Source: Nilaparvata lugens (taxonomy: Eukaryota > Arthropoda > Insecta > Hemiptera > Delphacidae). Taken from it: a stretch of DNA of 64,000 bases. The stretch spans positions 53,667,172 through 53,731,171 of the forward strand of contig NC_052508.1 of assembly GCF_014356525.2 (NCBI RefSeq), read 5' to 3'. The position numbers and the translations under genes are program-made. Shown one piece after another: positions 1 through 33,001 of this stretch. How positions within the stretch are numbered: position 1 is the first letter of the stretch; every line of letters starts with the position of its first letter. Below the pieces are notes generated by a model. It saw only the letters and a list, made by a program, of their open reading frames with translations. It searched no databases and was not told the DNA's origin.

Positions 1-21357
<21,357 letters not shown>

Positions 21358-21360
21358 TAT

Positions 21361-21392
21361 TTTTTTTATTGATTGACTCTAAAAAGAAAAAG
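21361..21392 (-). promoter_or_regulatory. Probable 5' UTR splice acceptor of E(z)
   Basis: On the minus strand a polypyrimidine run CTTTTTCTTTTTAG ends at 21379, about 20 bases before the ATG. This suggests a non-coding first exon further right and an intron spanning the repeats at 21.4-23.7 kb. Inferred, not proven. Confidence 0.5.
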
Positions 21393-21749
21393 ATACTTAA
21401 ATTATCATTTAAAATAATAGAATGATAATTAAAGATGAATAGCCTAATTTCAATTATTTTTAGATATGTGATAATTTTTAAAATAGGCTACCTAAATAAT
21501 TTATCTAAGGACGTTTTGTAGTGGAAACATTTTTTGGTGTACGTATTATCGATATTGAAAATTTCAAATATAGTGCCATTATCTGATAACTGTACTCTGT
21601 ATTTTGCATCATATCGAGATATTACTGTTTAAAAGCAAAACCACAACTTCCCTTACCTACACTTTTATATTTAATATTTCTACTCTTTACATTTCATGTC
21701 GCATCCACATGTTGGATCAATGCATACAAATGACGACCAGCATAAGAGT

Positions 21750-21856
21750 GTGGATGGGTGGTTTGCTAGCGCTGGCCTTCGTTACGATTTTTGTCAAGGA
21801 AAGGCCAGTTCAGCAAAGGCCAATGAAGGCCAGCGCAGGTAGACCACCCATCCACA
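21750..21856. repeat. Small inverted-repeat element
   Basis: TGGATGGGTGGT, GCGCTGGCCTTC at 21751-21780 is mirrored by GAAGGCCAGCGC, ACCACCCATCCA at 21825-21855. Confidence 0.75.
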
Positions 21857-22019
21857 ATTGTCAACCAATGTGTGCTGTTTCCTGTTTTGTTGTCTTCTCT
21901 GGTGTTTTTTCTGTGTAATTGATTTGCTATAGGCCTAATTGTTATTTTCCACTTTTTTGTGTTCATTTAGTTGATATTTTCAATTTTTATCATGGCTATG
22001 AGAGCGGTTTGACTCAGTG

Positions 22020-22760
22020 GTAGCGCTGATTAGCTATCACTTTTACAAACTAAGAATCATGAGCCTGTTAACTTGCCGTCAAACCGGCTAGATTGGGAAA
22101 GTAGTCTAACTTGGGACAGTTTAACCCCTTCCCTCCAATTCCTACTTACCAGCTGTCTGTGCAATTCATTCCAAGTTCTGGCATTGTGGATTTGTCGGGA
22201 ACACATCATTGAAAATATTTAATAAAGTTTTGAACATCTAATTAACAGCTAAGATACTTTTTCAACAGTCCTAACAATCTACTATCACTAACCTAGAAAT
22301 TGAGCCTTTAATAACTTCTATTGTGAACACTCAATAATTAAACACAATTATCTTATCTATTATTCAATTATTTTACAGTTAAAGTATTTTTATTATGAAT
22401 ATGAAACATATTATTCAAAAACTTATGTCACAAGTTAGCCTTCAACCACTCAATTGTCTTATTTCAGGCAAATTATATTGGTGTCCCAAGTTACCTAACC
22501 TCTGCTGGTAACTTGGGACACCATATTTTTTTCAGAACTGTTTGGAATAATAATGAAATTTAATGTAGGCTATGTATTTGGAGTATTATTAAAGACCTAA
22601 GTTTTGAGTACAATAAAAATAAACTATTAAAATAATAATAGAACTGAATTTCAAGTCAAAGTTGAAAACTGTCTCAAGTTGGCCGGTTTGATGGTACTAC
22701 CGTTGGAAGGGTAGCCGCTTGAGCCAACTCCTCTGAATATGATTCAGGAGTTGTAAAATC
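22020..22760. mobile_element. Foldback element with central 17-bp hairpin
   Basis: The outer ends CAAACCGGC...AACTTGGGACAGTTT (22078-22123) are mirrored at 22665-22692. At the centre TGGTGTCCCAAGTTACC (22479-22495) and its exact inverse (22507-22523) enclose an 11-base loop. The left end resembles a tRNA A box (TGACTCAGTGGTAGCGC). Confidence 0.75.
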
Positions 22761-23332
22761 GATACACCGTGGTTCAAAACACAAAACTGTAGGGTCATTC
22801 ATTTTTTCTCATTATCCACGCACAAACCTAGGGCTTATGTGGGCATCACCCTCAGCAGGATATGTCGCTGGCCTAATTTATAACCTCCAAAAAAGTAAAC
22901 ATGTAGGTTATTCAAGTGATATAATAGACAATTCATTTTTTTGTACTTACCAGGTAGATGAAAATTGGATGGTAATTCAGTCTATGAAGAATATTTGATA
23001 AATGTTACTAACCATAACATTTTTATCAAGAGACTAGCAAATAATTTTCTATAATATTTTTTTATGAATGCAACCTGAAGGATTAATGCATCTTATTACA
23101 ATTGAAGTAGTCGAAATTTATTACAAAATACACTTATAATAGATATCTAATTGGTATAGTAAGCATTGAAGTAATAAACGTTTAATTAACAAAGAAATTA
23201 ATATCAAACCTCAAAATTACAAAATAATAACCACAAAGGACAATTATTAGTCAAATAGCCGAAATGGCGCCATTTTATTTTTAAAACGGTATAGGGCCAA
23301 ACTGGGTCGACGACAAAGTGGGTCATTTTTTC

Positions 23333-23692
23333 GACCGCATTTGTCGCCTCAGACACGACAAATGCGGTCACCTCAGGAATGTGACCCACTCTGTCGCTGA
23401 CCGCATTTGTCGGGAAGTGCAGAAATAAAAATCGACCGCATTTGTCGCCTCTTGACACGACAAATGCGGTCACCTCAGGAATGTGACCCACTCTGTCGCT
23501 GACCGCATTTGTCGGGAGTTGCAAAAATGAAAATCGACCGCATTTGTCGCCTCTTGACAAGACAGATGCGGTCACCTCAGGAATGTGACCCACTCTGTCG
23601 CTGACCGCATTTGTCGGGAGGTGCAAAAATGAAAATCGACCGCATTTGTCGCCTCATGACACGACAAATGCGGTCACCTCAGAATGTGAAAA
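23333..23692. repeat. Structured satellite, about 102-bp unit, each with a hairpin
   Basis: Units start at 23333, 23434, 23536 and 23638. Each holds GACCGCATTTGTCG, then the inverse CGACAAATGCGGTC about 10 bp later, then TGTGACCCACTCTGTCGC and another direct GACCGCATTTGTCG. The minus-strand ORF through it is a by-product of the array. Confidence 0.93.
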
Positions 23693-23710
23693 TATATATC
23701 GAGATTCTGT

Positions 23711-24042
23711 TATCGATACATTGTACTTTATCGATATCGTATAGCCTTTGATAATGCAGAAAATTGGTTGTACCAGTCCCTGGCAATGGCATAGTTCCAC
23801 CGTTTGCAACCAGAGTCGCTTGAATCGTTTCCACAACCAACTGATGAATATATGCGCTCGATACATAGATATATGATTTACAGTGTTGCCGTATTGACTC
23901 ATCACAGTCTTAAAAACAAACGGCGTTTGGTTCTTCTTGCTCCCTATTCATAATAATATATAATTTATTGTGCTTGGCAACTGTCCAAGTGTAGTTGGAC
24001 AGCGTTCAACTGAAGGGGCTATTAGGAATGATACTATCGATA
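23711..24042. promoter_or_regulatory. Cluster of three TATCGATA (DRE) sites, probable promoter region
   Basis: Exact TATCGATA at 23711-23718, 23729-23736 and 24035-24042. In insects this is the DREF binding site of housekeeping and chromatin gene promoters. With the 5' UTR acceptor near 21379 it fits a promoter of E(z), though a divergent gene is equally possible. Single TATCGATA sites occur elsewhere in the window; only here do they cluster. Confidence 0.45.
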
Positions 24043-24367
24043 GTCAGACAGTCACTCTCGATCAGACACGATCTGACACTGACAGGATCAGAGAGAGTAG
24101 TCACTCGTTCTCTTTCACGAATCTTATTTACATAGCCTACTATCGCCTCTCTCCCTTCCTTTTCTTTTTGTCCATAATATAAAATGATTCTCCCTTCTGT
24201 CTCACCTTTATAATCATAAGATTCATCGTCCACATTTATAAAAAGGTGTTTATGCAGGTGTCTAGCAATGACTAACCTACTGTTACCTGTTACTGTAGGT
24301 TTACCAAATAATTCAAAATATTACAGTAAGAGCTATTTCATTATTACATTTCATTTTTTAAAATAAA

Positions 24368-24757
24368 AAGTAAGTTGAAGTCTCATACATATGAGATACT
24401 TTATTCATCAAATGTAATAAGCCTTGGTATTTCTCAAACTGAGGATTGTTAATTTTAATGAGTTGTACGTGGTTATGAAAAATGTATTGATTACAAAGTT
24501 AGGTGGAAAGAAGGCCACATACATAAGTTGAAGTCTCATACATATGAAATACTTTATTCATCAAATGTAATAAGCTTAAGTATGTAATCAGCTTGTAATA
24601 AGCTGAAATAATCAAATGTAATAAGCTTAAGCTTGTAATCAAGCCGTAATAAGCCTTAGTATTTCTCAAACTGAGAAATTGTTAATTTTAATGAGTTGTA
24701 CGTGGTTATGAAAAATGTATTGATTACAAAGTTTGGTGGAAAGAAGGCCACATATTG
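24368..24757. repeat. Tandem duplication with internal expansion
   Basis: AAGTTGAAGTCTCATACATA starts at about 24371 and again at 24527. Both copies run to GGTGGAAAGAAGGCCACATA. The second copy has an extra internal AAGCTTAAG/GTAATAAGC expansion. Confidence 0.88.
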
Positions 24758-25590
24758 TAGTGCGACCATAATTATAATATACTATTATTAGGTGTCTAAT
24801 CACATCCAGTTAATCTTTGTAATCAATCCTTTATCCTGTTCTATTCTCAATTTACAGTCAAGAATTATATTAAATTGTAACTTCTGTGTAAGCTGCAAAG
24901 TAGCATGGAATTAATTATAGGCTATTTTAGTGCTGTCTCTTTATAAAATTTGCAATTTATTATTTTTGCAAATCTTGTTTTGTTATGTGGATAGTAATAG
25001 AAGAACTTTTTTATTTGATTACGTGACGAAATTAGGACATTAATGTCCACTCTACCACTTAACCACATAATAATGGCAGAGGATTGTACATTTTTCATCA
25101 AATCTATAATTCTAATTTCTTGGATCTTCATGGAGGTACCAACTTTATAATTCCCCCTAGTAAAACTAGCTGAGAATTAAAATGAAACCAACTTTATAAT
25201 TCCCTCTAGTAAAACTAGCTACACACGTTTCAAGACACTCCCAGTCCATTATTTTGTTTTTGGCCAGAGGAGGGTGAATCAACACAGAGAATGGAAATGA
25301 CCGTGAAGTATTTCTATTCATAATTTCCACCCTCGGCCAAAATCTGCCTGCAAACGTGACTTTCAAAAACGGAAAAGAATTCTGTGAGAGCATTTCTCAG
25401 TCATTCTTCAAAGTGGAAAGGTTTCGTGAGTGAATGAGGTCTCTGTATAAAGATTGAATTGATTGTTTGATGTATCAGTGATTGAAACTAAAATGAAGGT
25501 TCAACATTTTTTAAATGATTAACTTTTAAATTTAATATTAAGTTTTTAATATAATATAGTTAGATTGTGAATAATTCATAGTTAGTTATC
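24758..25590. other. Flank of the P-like element; short direct repeat only
   Basis: CCAACTTTATAATTCCCYCT, AGTAAAACTAGCT occurs at 25138 and 25187. No clear P-element terminus could be found. The minus-strand ORF at 25166-25393 has no recognisable domain. Confidence 0.5.
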
Positions 25591-25999
25591 ATGCCAAATA
25601 CTCGTTGTTCATATAAAAACTGTACCAAAAGCCGATTCAAGAATAGAGGAATCAAAATGCACAGATTTCCCAAAGAAAACAGCGATGCTTGGATCACAAG
25701 AGCAGGTAAGATGATGTTAAAACTTTTTTTATCATTTATTTTCAATTGAATTATTGTGACATCCCTACTTTTAAAGTTTCGTTTCATTTTGGACCATCAT
25801 TTTTATGAATATAACTTGTCAAGATTTCATATTTCAAGATGTTGACTCTATATTGATTTTTCGAACATCAAATAGATTAAAAGCCTGTTGTTCATTACCT
25901 ATCATATTTATACGATTTGTAATAATTGTATCCACAAATAATAATACATGAAATACATAAAATCATCATAATAAATACATCATTACCTTTTCAATCTCG

Positions 26000-26195
26000 A
26001 ATCTACATAAAAATCTTTTTCTTTCTCTTCTCCTCTTTATTCTTCTACTTCTTTTCCGTCTTCTTCATTTTCTTTTTCTTCATCTACTTCTTTTATTCTT
26101 TCTTCTTATTCTTTTCATTTTTCTTCTTCTTCTTCTTTTTCTTTTTCTTCTTTTTCTTCTTCTTCTTCTTCTTCTTCTTCTTCTTCTTCTTCCAC
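26000..26195. repeat. Polypyrimidine (TTC)n microsatellite
   Basis: A run of about 190 bp of TTC, TTTTC and CTT units in the transposase intron. It reads as a Phe-rich ORF by chance. Confidence 0.95.
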
Positions 26196-27017
26196 TTCTT
26201 CTCAGACGTTTCTATTATATTGTATCCGACTCGTTTGAGAGACTCTTGATAACAGTAAAATCACGAAAAAATGAATAACTAAAATTGCTTTTTTTAATTG
26301 GCTGTAACTTTCGAATGGTATTGAAACCAAAGAATTGTTCATTGGAGTGAGAAGAGGAGAAACTTTTTTACATCTTTTCAAGATTTAGAAATTTTATTGG
26401 AAGCATTCCACAAGATACGCAGCTTTGAATAGGCACTATAAAAATGGACCATTTTCTTATGTTTGGAAATATGGGTTGGAGTATACTCAACAATAAATTT
26501 TCATTTCTTAAACGAATTTGACTCATGATACATAATTTTTTCAAAATACATGGAGCATTCTTATCAGGTGTACCTGGAATTCTATGTGATACAGCGCAGG
26601 ATTTTGAATTATACATTCAAATTCTGACAATCGGAAGATATTAGTTTACTAAATACTGAAATTCGTCAAAATTGATTTTTCTTAAAATTTTACTCATTTA
26701 AAAAAAATTGTAACCTAGTATTCATTGAAGATAAAGAATTCCAAATTATTGCATTTTATTAAGAATTCAATCATCTACAAAGAAGGTGAGGGCGAATTTT
26801 TCTGCCCAATGACTGGTTTTGGTAGAAATAGCTGAAAACTGGAAAATTAACAGAAAATTGAGGTTTTTGGGCCATACTGTATTTAGGAAATTTTGTATGC
26901 AGAAATTGGTTCTACACTTCTCTTATGCATTCAAACAATCAATACTACAATATGAATTGCAAGCACCATATAAATATCCAACAGTATCAAAGTTATTCAC
27001 ATTTAATGATACAAATG

Positions 27018-27277
27018 ATAGTCCGGGAGCAAATGTCATGAATAAGGCACTCCGTGGTCATTTTTGGGTAACAGCCGTGGAAGATGCCTCAATTTCTTCA
27101 TTAGGTCTACATTATGAGGATCGTGATGATGATAAGTCAAAATCACAAGCAAACACCTCGAAAACAAGATGGCCGCCAAAATTTTCAGGGTTTTACTATA
27201 TATAAAAAGAAATTGAGACATCTTCCACGGCTGTTACCCAAAAATGACCACAGAATGACATTTGCGCCCGGACTATG
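27018..27277. mobile_element. MITE nested in the transposase intron
   Basis: ATAGTCCGGGAGCAAATGTC and GTGGTCATTTTTGGGTAACA, GCCGTGGAAGATG at the left are mirrored at the right (27205-27277), with arms of about 70 bp. The ORF through it is not a gene. Confidence 0.88.
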
Positions 27278-30221
27278 AAGAGAATTAGTTACATTTTAAT
27301 TAAAATGGGATCTCCAATCAGACCTATCATAGAATTTTCCTTATAAAAAGAATATAAAGCTTTTTCCATAATTTTCACCAATCCTTTATGTCAGATGTGA
27401 TAAGAGAGTGGAAATATCATAGATAATAGAAATTCAAATACAGGTGTGAACAATAATTGAATCATCATTATCCACTTACCTCTTCAATGAAGAAAATATA
27501 TATGGTTAAATGTTGGCGTAATTTTTATATTATGGCTAACAATTGCTGTACCTGATATCTGCCTTATCTGATTTACCGTTAGTCATTATCTTTCTTTGTC
27601 GACTGGATAACATTGCGACTGGAGATATAGATTTTACTTTTGTTCATTTGAGACCATGACTATCATTTTAAACATTTTCACGGTGTACTAATACAGTGTA
27701 TTGTTACAATATAATCTGTTTACATAAGAGCATATTAAAAATATAGAACTTAGGTACAATATCAAACTTTATGTTCCAGGAAATCCCAGTCTGATTGGCT
27801 TATCACCTTCTTCTCTGAGGAAAAACATGCTTTGTGAAGATCACTTCCATGCACATGATATCCTCCCAAGTGGTCGACTCATGCACTCTGCTCTTCCAAT
27901 CCAGTATCACCCACCAGATAATGAAGAAGTGTCATTCTCAGCAACATCTACAATAGCATCTACATCAACTTCCACATTAGCATCTACATCTGCATCCACA
28001 TCAGCAAGCACCTTGTATCATTCTCCATCTCCTCGAGTCAAACGAACTTCAGAGTCACCCAGAAAATATTCAGCCAAGTCGAATATAGAATTTTTATCAC
28101 CGATAGTGGAAGAATCACCATCTATTGTACACCAATGTTCATCTCCAATTGACACTACATCAGCTACTTTCAGTGTGGAGAAGGTACCAACATCTGAATG
28201 GATTTCTAGTGCTTCTCCTGAGAGACCATCACTCACAAGGGCGAAAAAGTGTTTATTTCAATCTCCTGTCAAACAGAAACTTTTGAAGAGAATCAAATCA
28301 CAGACTAGGAATTTGGCAACCAAAAGAGCAAAAATCTCCAGACTTCGACATCAGTTATCAGTGTCACATGAAAATTTTGGTATGAAATTTAAATCTGAAG
28401 AAGCTGCCTTATTCTTCAAAATGCAGAGTCATCAAAGGAGAATGCCTTGGACCAAGAAAGAGAAGAAATTTTCAGCTTCCCTGTACCTTTGTTCTCCATC
28501 AGCATATTGGTATTTGCGCAACCTATTTATCCTGCCAGCTGAAAGAACCATTAGGCAATGGTTGTCAACAAAGAAATGTTTCCAGACAGGGTTCAACAAA
28601 ACATTGTTTGAAAAAATTAAAGTGAAAGTACAAAGTATGAATCCAATGGAAAAGTCATGTGTTTTATTGTTTGATGAAATGGCAATCAAGCAGTGCCTTG
28701 AATATTCAACCACCTATGATCTTATTGAAGGATATGAAGATATTGGCAACCTTGGCCGTGACAAGGAACTGGCCAAAGAAGCCACTGTTTTCACTGGTTT
28801 GTGATCAGTCTACAACCAATGTGAGAGCTTATAAGACATTAGGCATCACTATTGAAACCCCCTTCTTCCTAACAAATCGTGGTCACAAAATTGTGGCTTT
28901 TTTTGATGCACCTCATCTTGTGAAATCTTTGAGAAATAATCTCATGAGTCATGATTTTTCAATTAGAGATGAGATTATCTCATTTCGTGATGTGAGAGAG
29001 CTCTTTAAAATTGATAGCCAGAGTGGGAGTACAAGAGCAGCCCCACAACTAACACCTGCACACATTTGGCCTGACCCTTTTCAAAAGATGTCTGTGCCAC
29101 TTGCTGTACAGATATTCAGTCACACAACAGCAGCTGCTTTGAAGACTGTCCATGGTACTGGGCAATTAAGGAGCAGCTCAGCTTTATCAACAGCCAAGTT
29201 CCTGAGTCAGATGAACGCAACTTTTGATGCTATGAATAGCAGGACAAAGTATTCAAAAAATCCAGATGCATGTGCACTGGATAGAAACAATATGCACATT
29301 TCGGAGATATTCACAAAATCAAAAGAGATATTCACGAGACTGAAGAAAAAAGATGCAACTGTCCCAAGACCTCCTTGCTTCGATGGTTTTCTATTGTACT
29401 TCAATGCATATAGCGAATTGCTATCAACTGAGAACTGTCAATATCTACTCACTGCAAGACTCAATCAGGACCCTCTTGAGAATTTTTTTTCTGCAGTGAG
29501 GCAAAGAGGTGGGTGGAATAGAAATCCATCTGTCAGGATGCTCCGAGCAACAATGAGAATTCTCACCATTCAACAATTATTGGAGCCTCCCAAAACCACT
29601 TCATATAACCCTGATCAAGATATCCTCCTAGATTTGGGTGAAGAATGGGAAGAGGAGAAAGTTCCAATGATGCAGACCTCTGACACATCGTCAGTTTCAT
29701 CAGAGGAAGAAGAGAATGAAGAGGAACCCACATTGACATCGGATGATTTTAATGTAGTCACTCTGGAACAATGCTCTGCTGCATATTTTGCAGGTTACAT
29801 CGTTCAGAGCTACAGAAGAAAATTCAAATGTAGTGACTGCCATGAAATAATGTGCAACAGTGAGACCCAACTCACTAACAAAAAGGAACTGCTGATATTG
29901 AACAGAACATTTTCAAACATCAATGTTACTGAGATGAGTGGATTGGTAGCTCCTTCAGTGAGAATTATGTCAGTAGTCGAGCAGGCATTGAAAGTTTTCA
30001 AAAGAATATTTAAAAAAATAGCTCACAAAAGAAACGTTTTGAAAAAACTGATCAATGAAACAAAAAAAGTTGTATCAGTTGAATCACTCACTTGCCCACA
30101 ATGTGCTGAACGGGGAAAATTCATTCTACAGCACCTGTTCAGAGTACTTGTGCACAAACAGTGCAAGTGGGTCTCAAGTGAAGTTAAAAAAACTGCTCAG
30201 GCTAAACTGAGAATTTTGAGG

Positions 30222-31465
30222 CATATATAATGTTTAGTATAGATTGTAGTGTACAGTTTTTTTTATAAAGTATTGATTTAGTATAGTTCAGAGATCAGTC
30301 TCATATCACTATTACATTTTATTAGTTTGAATGATGTTAAGAACATTTCCCATGGAAATTGAATCGTCCATGGATTGATAATGAGTAGAATATGTAATTA
30401 GCTTAGCATTATTATCATGTAACCTTTTTTCAAATCCCTGATGATTCAACCCGATCTAAATAACAGCAAACCCATGGTATAACCTTATAAGAGTGCATTG
30501 AAAGCATTTTGATGCATATATAATGTTTAGTATAGATTGTAGTACAGTTTTTTTTTCCGAACGTAGTGAGGTCTATGTTTTAACTTTGATTTTCTTTTGT
30601 CTGTCTGTATGTCACGCGATTGGTCAAACGCATTGATAGAATTCGATGAAATTTGGCAGGAATATTCATTTTTCAACTGTGCGTTGATGTATACAAAAGT
30701 TTTTTTTTGAAATTTTGCATTTTAAGGATAATATGAAAAGAAAAGGAATTCCTCCATACTCTGATATCACTATATATATGATATCACTATCTTCTTTGAA
30801 GATAGGATCAATCAGGCTATAGAATTATTCATAATCAATCAGCTGACAAGTGGATTATTCATTGAATGCATTACACACTACACAGATGTCTGGTCATGTC
30901 TATTTCTATAAGGTAGGGTTTCAATATTTTTTATGATGCGTGCCCATCAGTATCAATATTCTCACATTTGAAAAACAAATTTAAAAGGTAATTGAAAATA
31001 AAATAAAAAAATGATTAAATGAACTAAATAATGCTGAAGAAATTATAATATTCTTGATTGAAAAAAATTAATTTAAAATAGTTGAGAAATATTATTAACA
31101 GATGGAAAGATTATCACGGAACTGGATAAATTATGGGAGACAAATTCAAAAGTGAACTGAGTTTATCAACATAAGTGAGTTTTTGATCTTGGAGAAAACA
31201 AATAACAGTTTTTAAGAGTAAATTATTATTCAACTGTGAATTGTGATTCAACTGAATCAACTAGAACAGGTGACATAAGATAGTTGTGGATGAGAAAACT
31301 GTGTGAGGTCTACTGTTCACAGAACTACTAGTTATAAAGTATTGATTTAGTATAGTTCAGAGATTAGTCTCACATGACTATTACATTTTATCAGTTTGAA
31401 TGATTTTAAGAACATTTCCCATGAAAATTGAATCGTCCATGGATTGATAATAATGAGTAGAAAAT
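30222..31465. repeat. 290-bp tandem duplication split by an inserted element
   Basis: GCATATATAATGTTTAGTAT starts at 30222 and again at about 30512. The second copy is interrupted after its T-run near 30556, and resumes at 31333 with ATAAAGTATTGATTTAGTAT, matching 30265. The insert (30556-31332) starts CCGAACGTAGTGAGGTCTAT and ends GAGGTCTACTGTTCACAGAA, CTACTAG; the same end recurs at 50590. Non-coding. Confidence 0.85.
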
Positions 31466-31735
31466 GTAATTTCTACATTGTAATTTCTACATTGTAATTT
31501 CTACATTGTAATTTCTACATTGTAATTTCTACATTGTAATTTCTACATTGTAATTTCTACATTGTAATTTCTACATTGTAATTTCTACATTGTAATTTCT
31601 ACATTGTAATTTCTACATTGTAATTTCTACATTGTAATTTCTACATTGTAATTTCTACATTGTAATTTCTACATTGTAATTTCTACATTGTAATTTCTAC
31701 ATTGTAATTTCTACATTGTAATTTCTACATTTGTA
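31465..31735. repeat. 14-bp satellite, about 19 copies
   Basis: The unit TGTAATTTCTACAT is repeated head to tail almost without change; copies decay at the right end (31730-31760). Each junction makes CTACATTGTAA, with short self-complementarity to TGTAG. Confidence 0.96.
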
Positions 31736-31759
31736 TTTCTACATTTCAATTTCAGCATT

Positions 31760-32184
31760 GGAAAGTCAAGAGAAATACTGTAGTTCAATATTAAATTTTC
31801 TTCACCTCTAGAGCTGCTTTCATCCATAGTAACCTGTTATCCATTTGTCATTTTATATGTAGAAATTTATGCAACAATAAATATTTCAACTGAAAATAAT
31901 TTTAAAACTTTCAAGTTGCTCCAAGCACCATATTATTTTTATGGTTTGTATAAATATTTTTGTAGAGACTTTTGTAGAAGTGAAAATCGAAAAGACCTAC
32001 TGTAACTCTATTTCTGACTTTTTAAAATATGTAAACTGAATTTTGGTTGCAGAGACAAGGTTCATTATAATTTATGACTCAATTAAAATAATAAATTCAA
32101 AAATTTTGCAATTTTTTCATTTGTTTATCACCAACTATCTATTTGCTAACATTTACTTTACAAGTAAGTTTGCATATGAATTTT
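31760..32184. other. No feature seen
   Basis: AT-rich sequence between the satellite and the BEL element target site. Nothing recognised. Confidence 0.5.
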
Positions 32185-32189
32185 ATCAC

Positions 32190-32855
32190 TGTTCTGAACA
32201 AAGCTCAGGCTAGAGCTACTAGAGGACTGTAATTTACTATTCAAATAATCAAATACAAACAAGGGGGAAAATTTAATCTTCAATTTGAGCCAGGTTATTT
32301 GTACAGCTAAACTCTGCAATAATGAACAATAAAAAAAGAGCAAAAACTCACCAGATTTAATCCAAGCTTGACTACTTGCCCTTCAAAGCCTTTATTAGGT
32401 GTTTTGGTCAGATTCAGGGTGGAAAGAAATCTGGGAAAAGAAAGGTTTGCTTCTGGGCTGCCTTTTCGCGTTGATTCTGTGTTCAATTTGCAGGTCATAC
32501 ACTGTGGTTTGAACAAAGCTCAAACTGGAGTCTTTATAAATTCAAATCCGATTCAAATTAATTCAATTTAACACTATTTACGCTGTTATACTCAATTCAC
32601 ACACACTACACTCAAACAATCAATTACAAGAAATTTCCGAACGAAATTACATGACAAAAAATACAAACTTGATCTTGCACAAGACGACGGGCTGACAATA
32701 CAAGACAAACTGAACGACTGAACTAGGACGACTCACAAAGAACATCCAGAATGCCAAGCAAGCAGGACGGTTTGCACGTGCGCAAACACAAGCCTGCTAT
32801 TCACAGAACCAGTCAGGCATTTTGGCGCTACAGTTCGAATGCTCTGGCCAAACCA
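32190..32855 (-). repeat. BEL/Pao 3' LTR
   Basis: Begins TGTTCTGAACAAAGCTCAGG and ends CTGGCCAAACCA on the plus strand. Same length as the partner at 41510-42175. ORFs inside (for example 32368-32571) are LTR by-products. Confidence 0.94.
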
Positions 32856-33001
32856 TGCCCCCGCCTCTGAAAAACTATTTTTCAGCCAAGTTACAAAACT
32901 GAAAAAAACCACAGAAAGGAAAAAAATCCAGACATGCTAAAAAGAACAAAACACCAACACCAAAAAACAACACAAAAGAAAAAATGCAACAATCACCACA
33001 A

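Larger units (their letters stand above)
25591..30229 (+). pseudogene. P-element-like THAP transposase, broken
   Basis: DNA-cutting transposase of the P/THAP9 group. Exon 1 (25591-25705) starts MPNTRCSYKNCTKSRFKNRG; exon 2 begins at 27780 after a 2-kb intron and restores phase, giving a complete THAP zinc finger (C-x4-C ... C-x2-H at MLCEDHF, then SALPI). A Ser/Thr-rich linker (27950-28010) and a coiled coil follow, then the RNase H-like core with LLFDEMAIK near 28670. Near 28798 the frame changes and the chain jumps to VCDQSTTNVRAY; the block normally between these is missing. The rest (28790-30229) has FFDAPHLVKSLRNN, LNQDPLENFFS with GGWNRNPS, and C-terminal CxxC pairs. The deletion and shift make it inactive. 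Confidence 0.9.

Noticed and set aside
23204..23905. Minus-strand ORFs with repeated HIPEVTAFVVS as a repeat protein
   Set aside because: They simply translate the hairpin satellite; no conserved domain, and the frame ends with the array.
23654..23905. Minus ORF MMSQYGNTVNHISMY... as a coding exon upstream of E(z)
   Set aside because: No similarity recognised, and it reads into the satellite; may be 5' UTR at most.
25926..26249. Phe-rich membrane-like protein
   Set aside because: Product of a TTC microsatellite within the transposase intron.
26819..27205. 128-codon ORF as a gene in the P-like intron
   Set aside because: Most of it lies inside a MITE with inverted ends, and the protein shows no known pattern.
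31465..31735. CRISPR-like array
   Set aside because: 14-bp units directly abutting with no unique spacers; a simple satellite in a eukaryotic genome.
32368..32571. Conserved ORF found twice (32368 and 41688)
   Set aside because: It is repeated because it lies in the two BEL LTRs.
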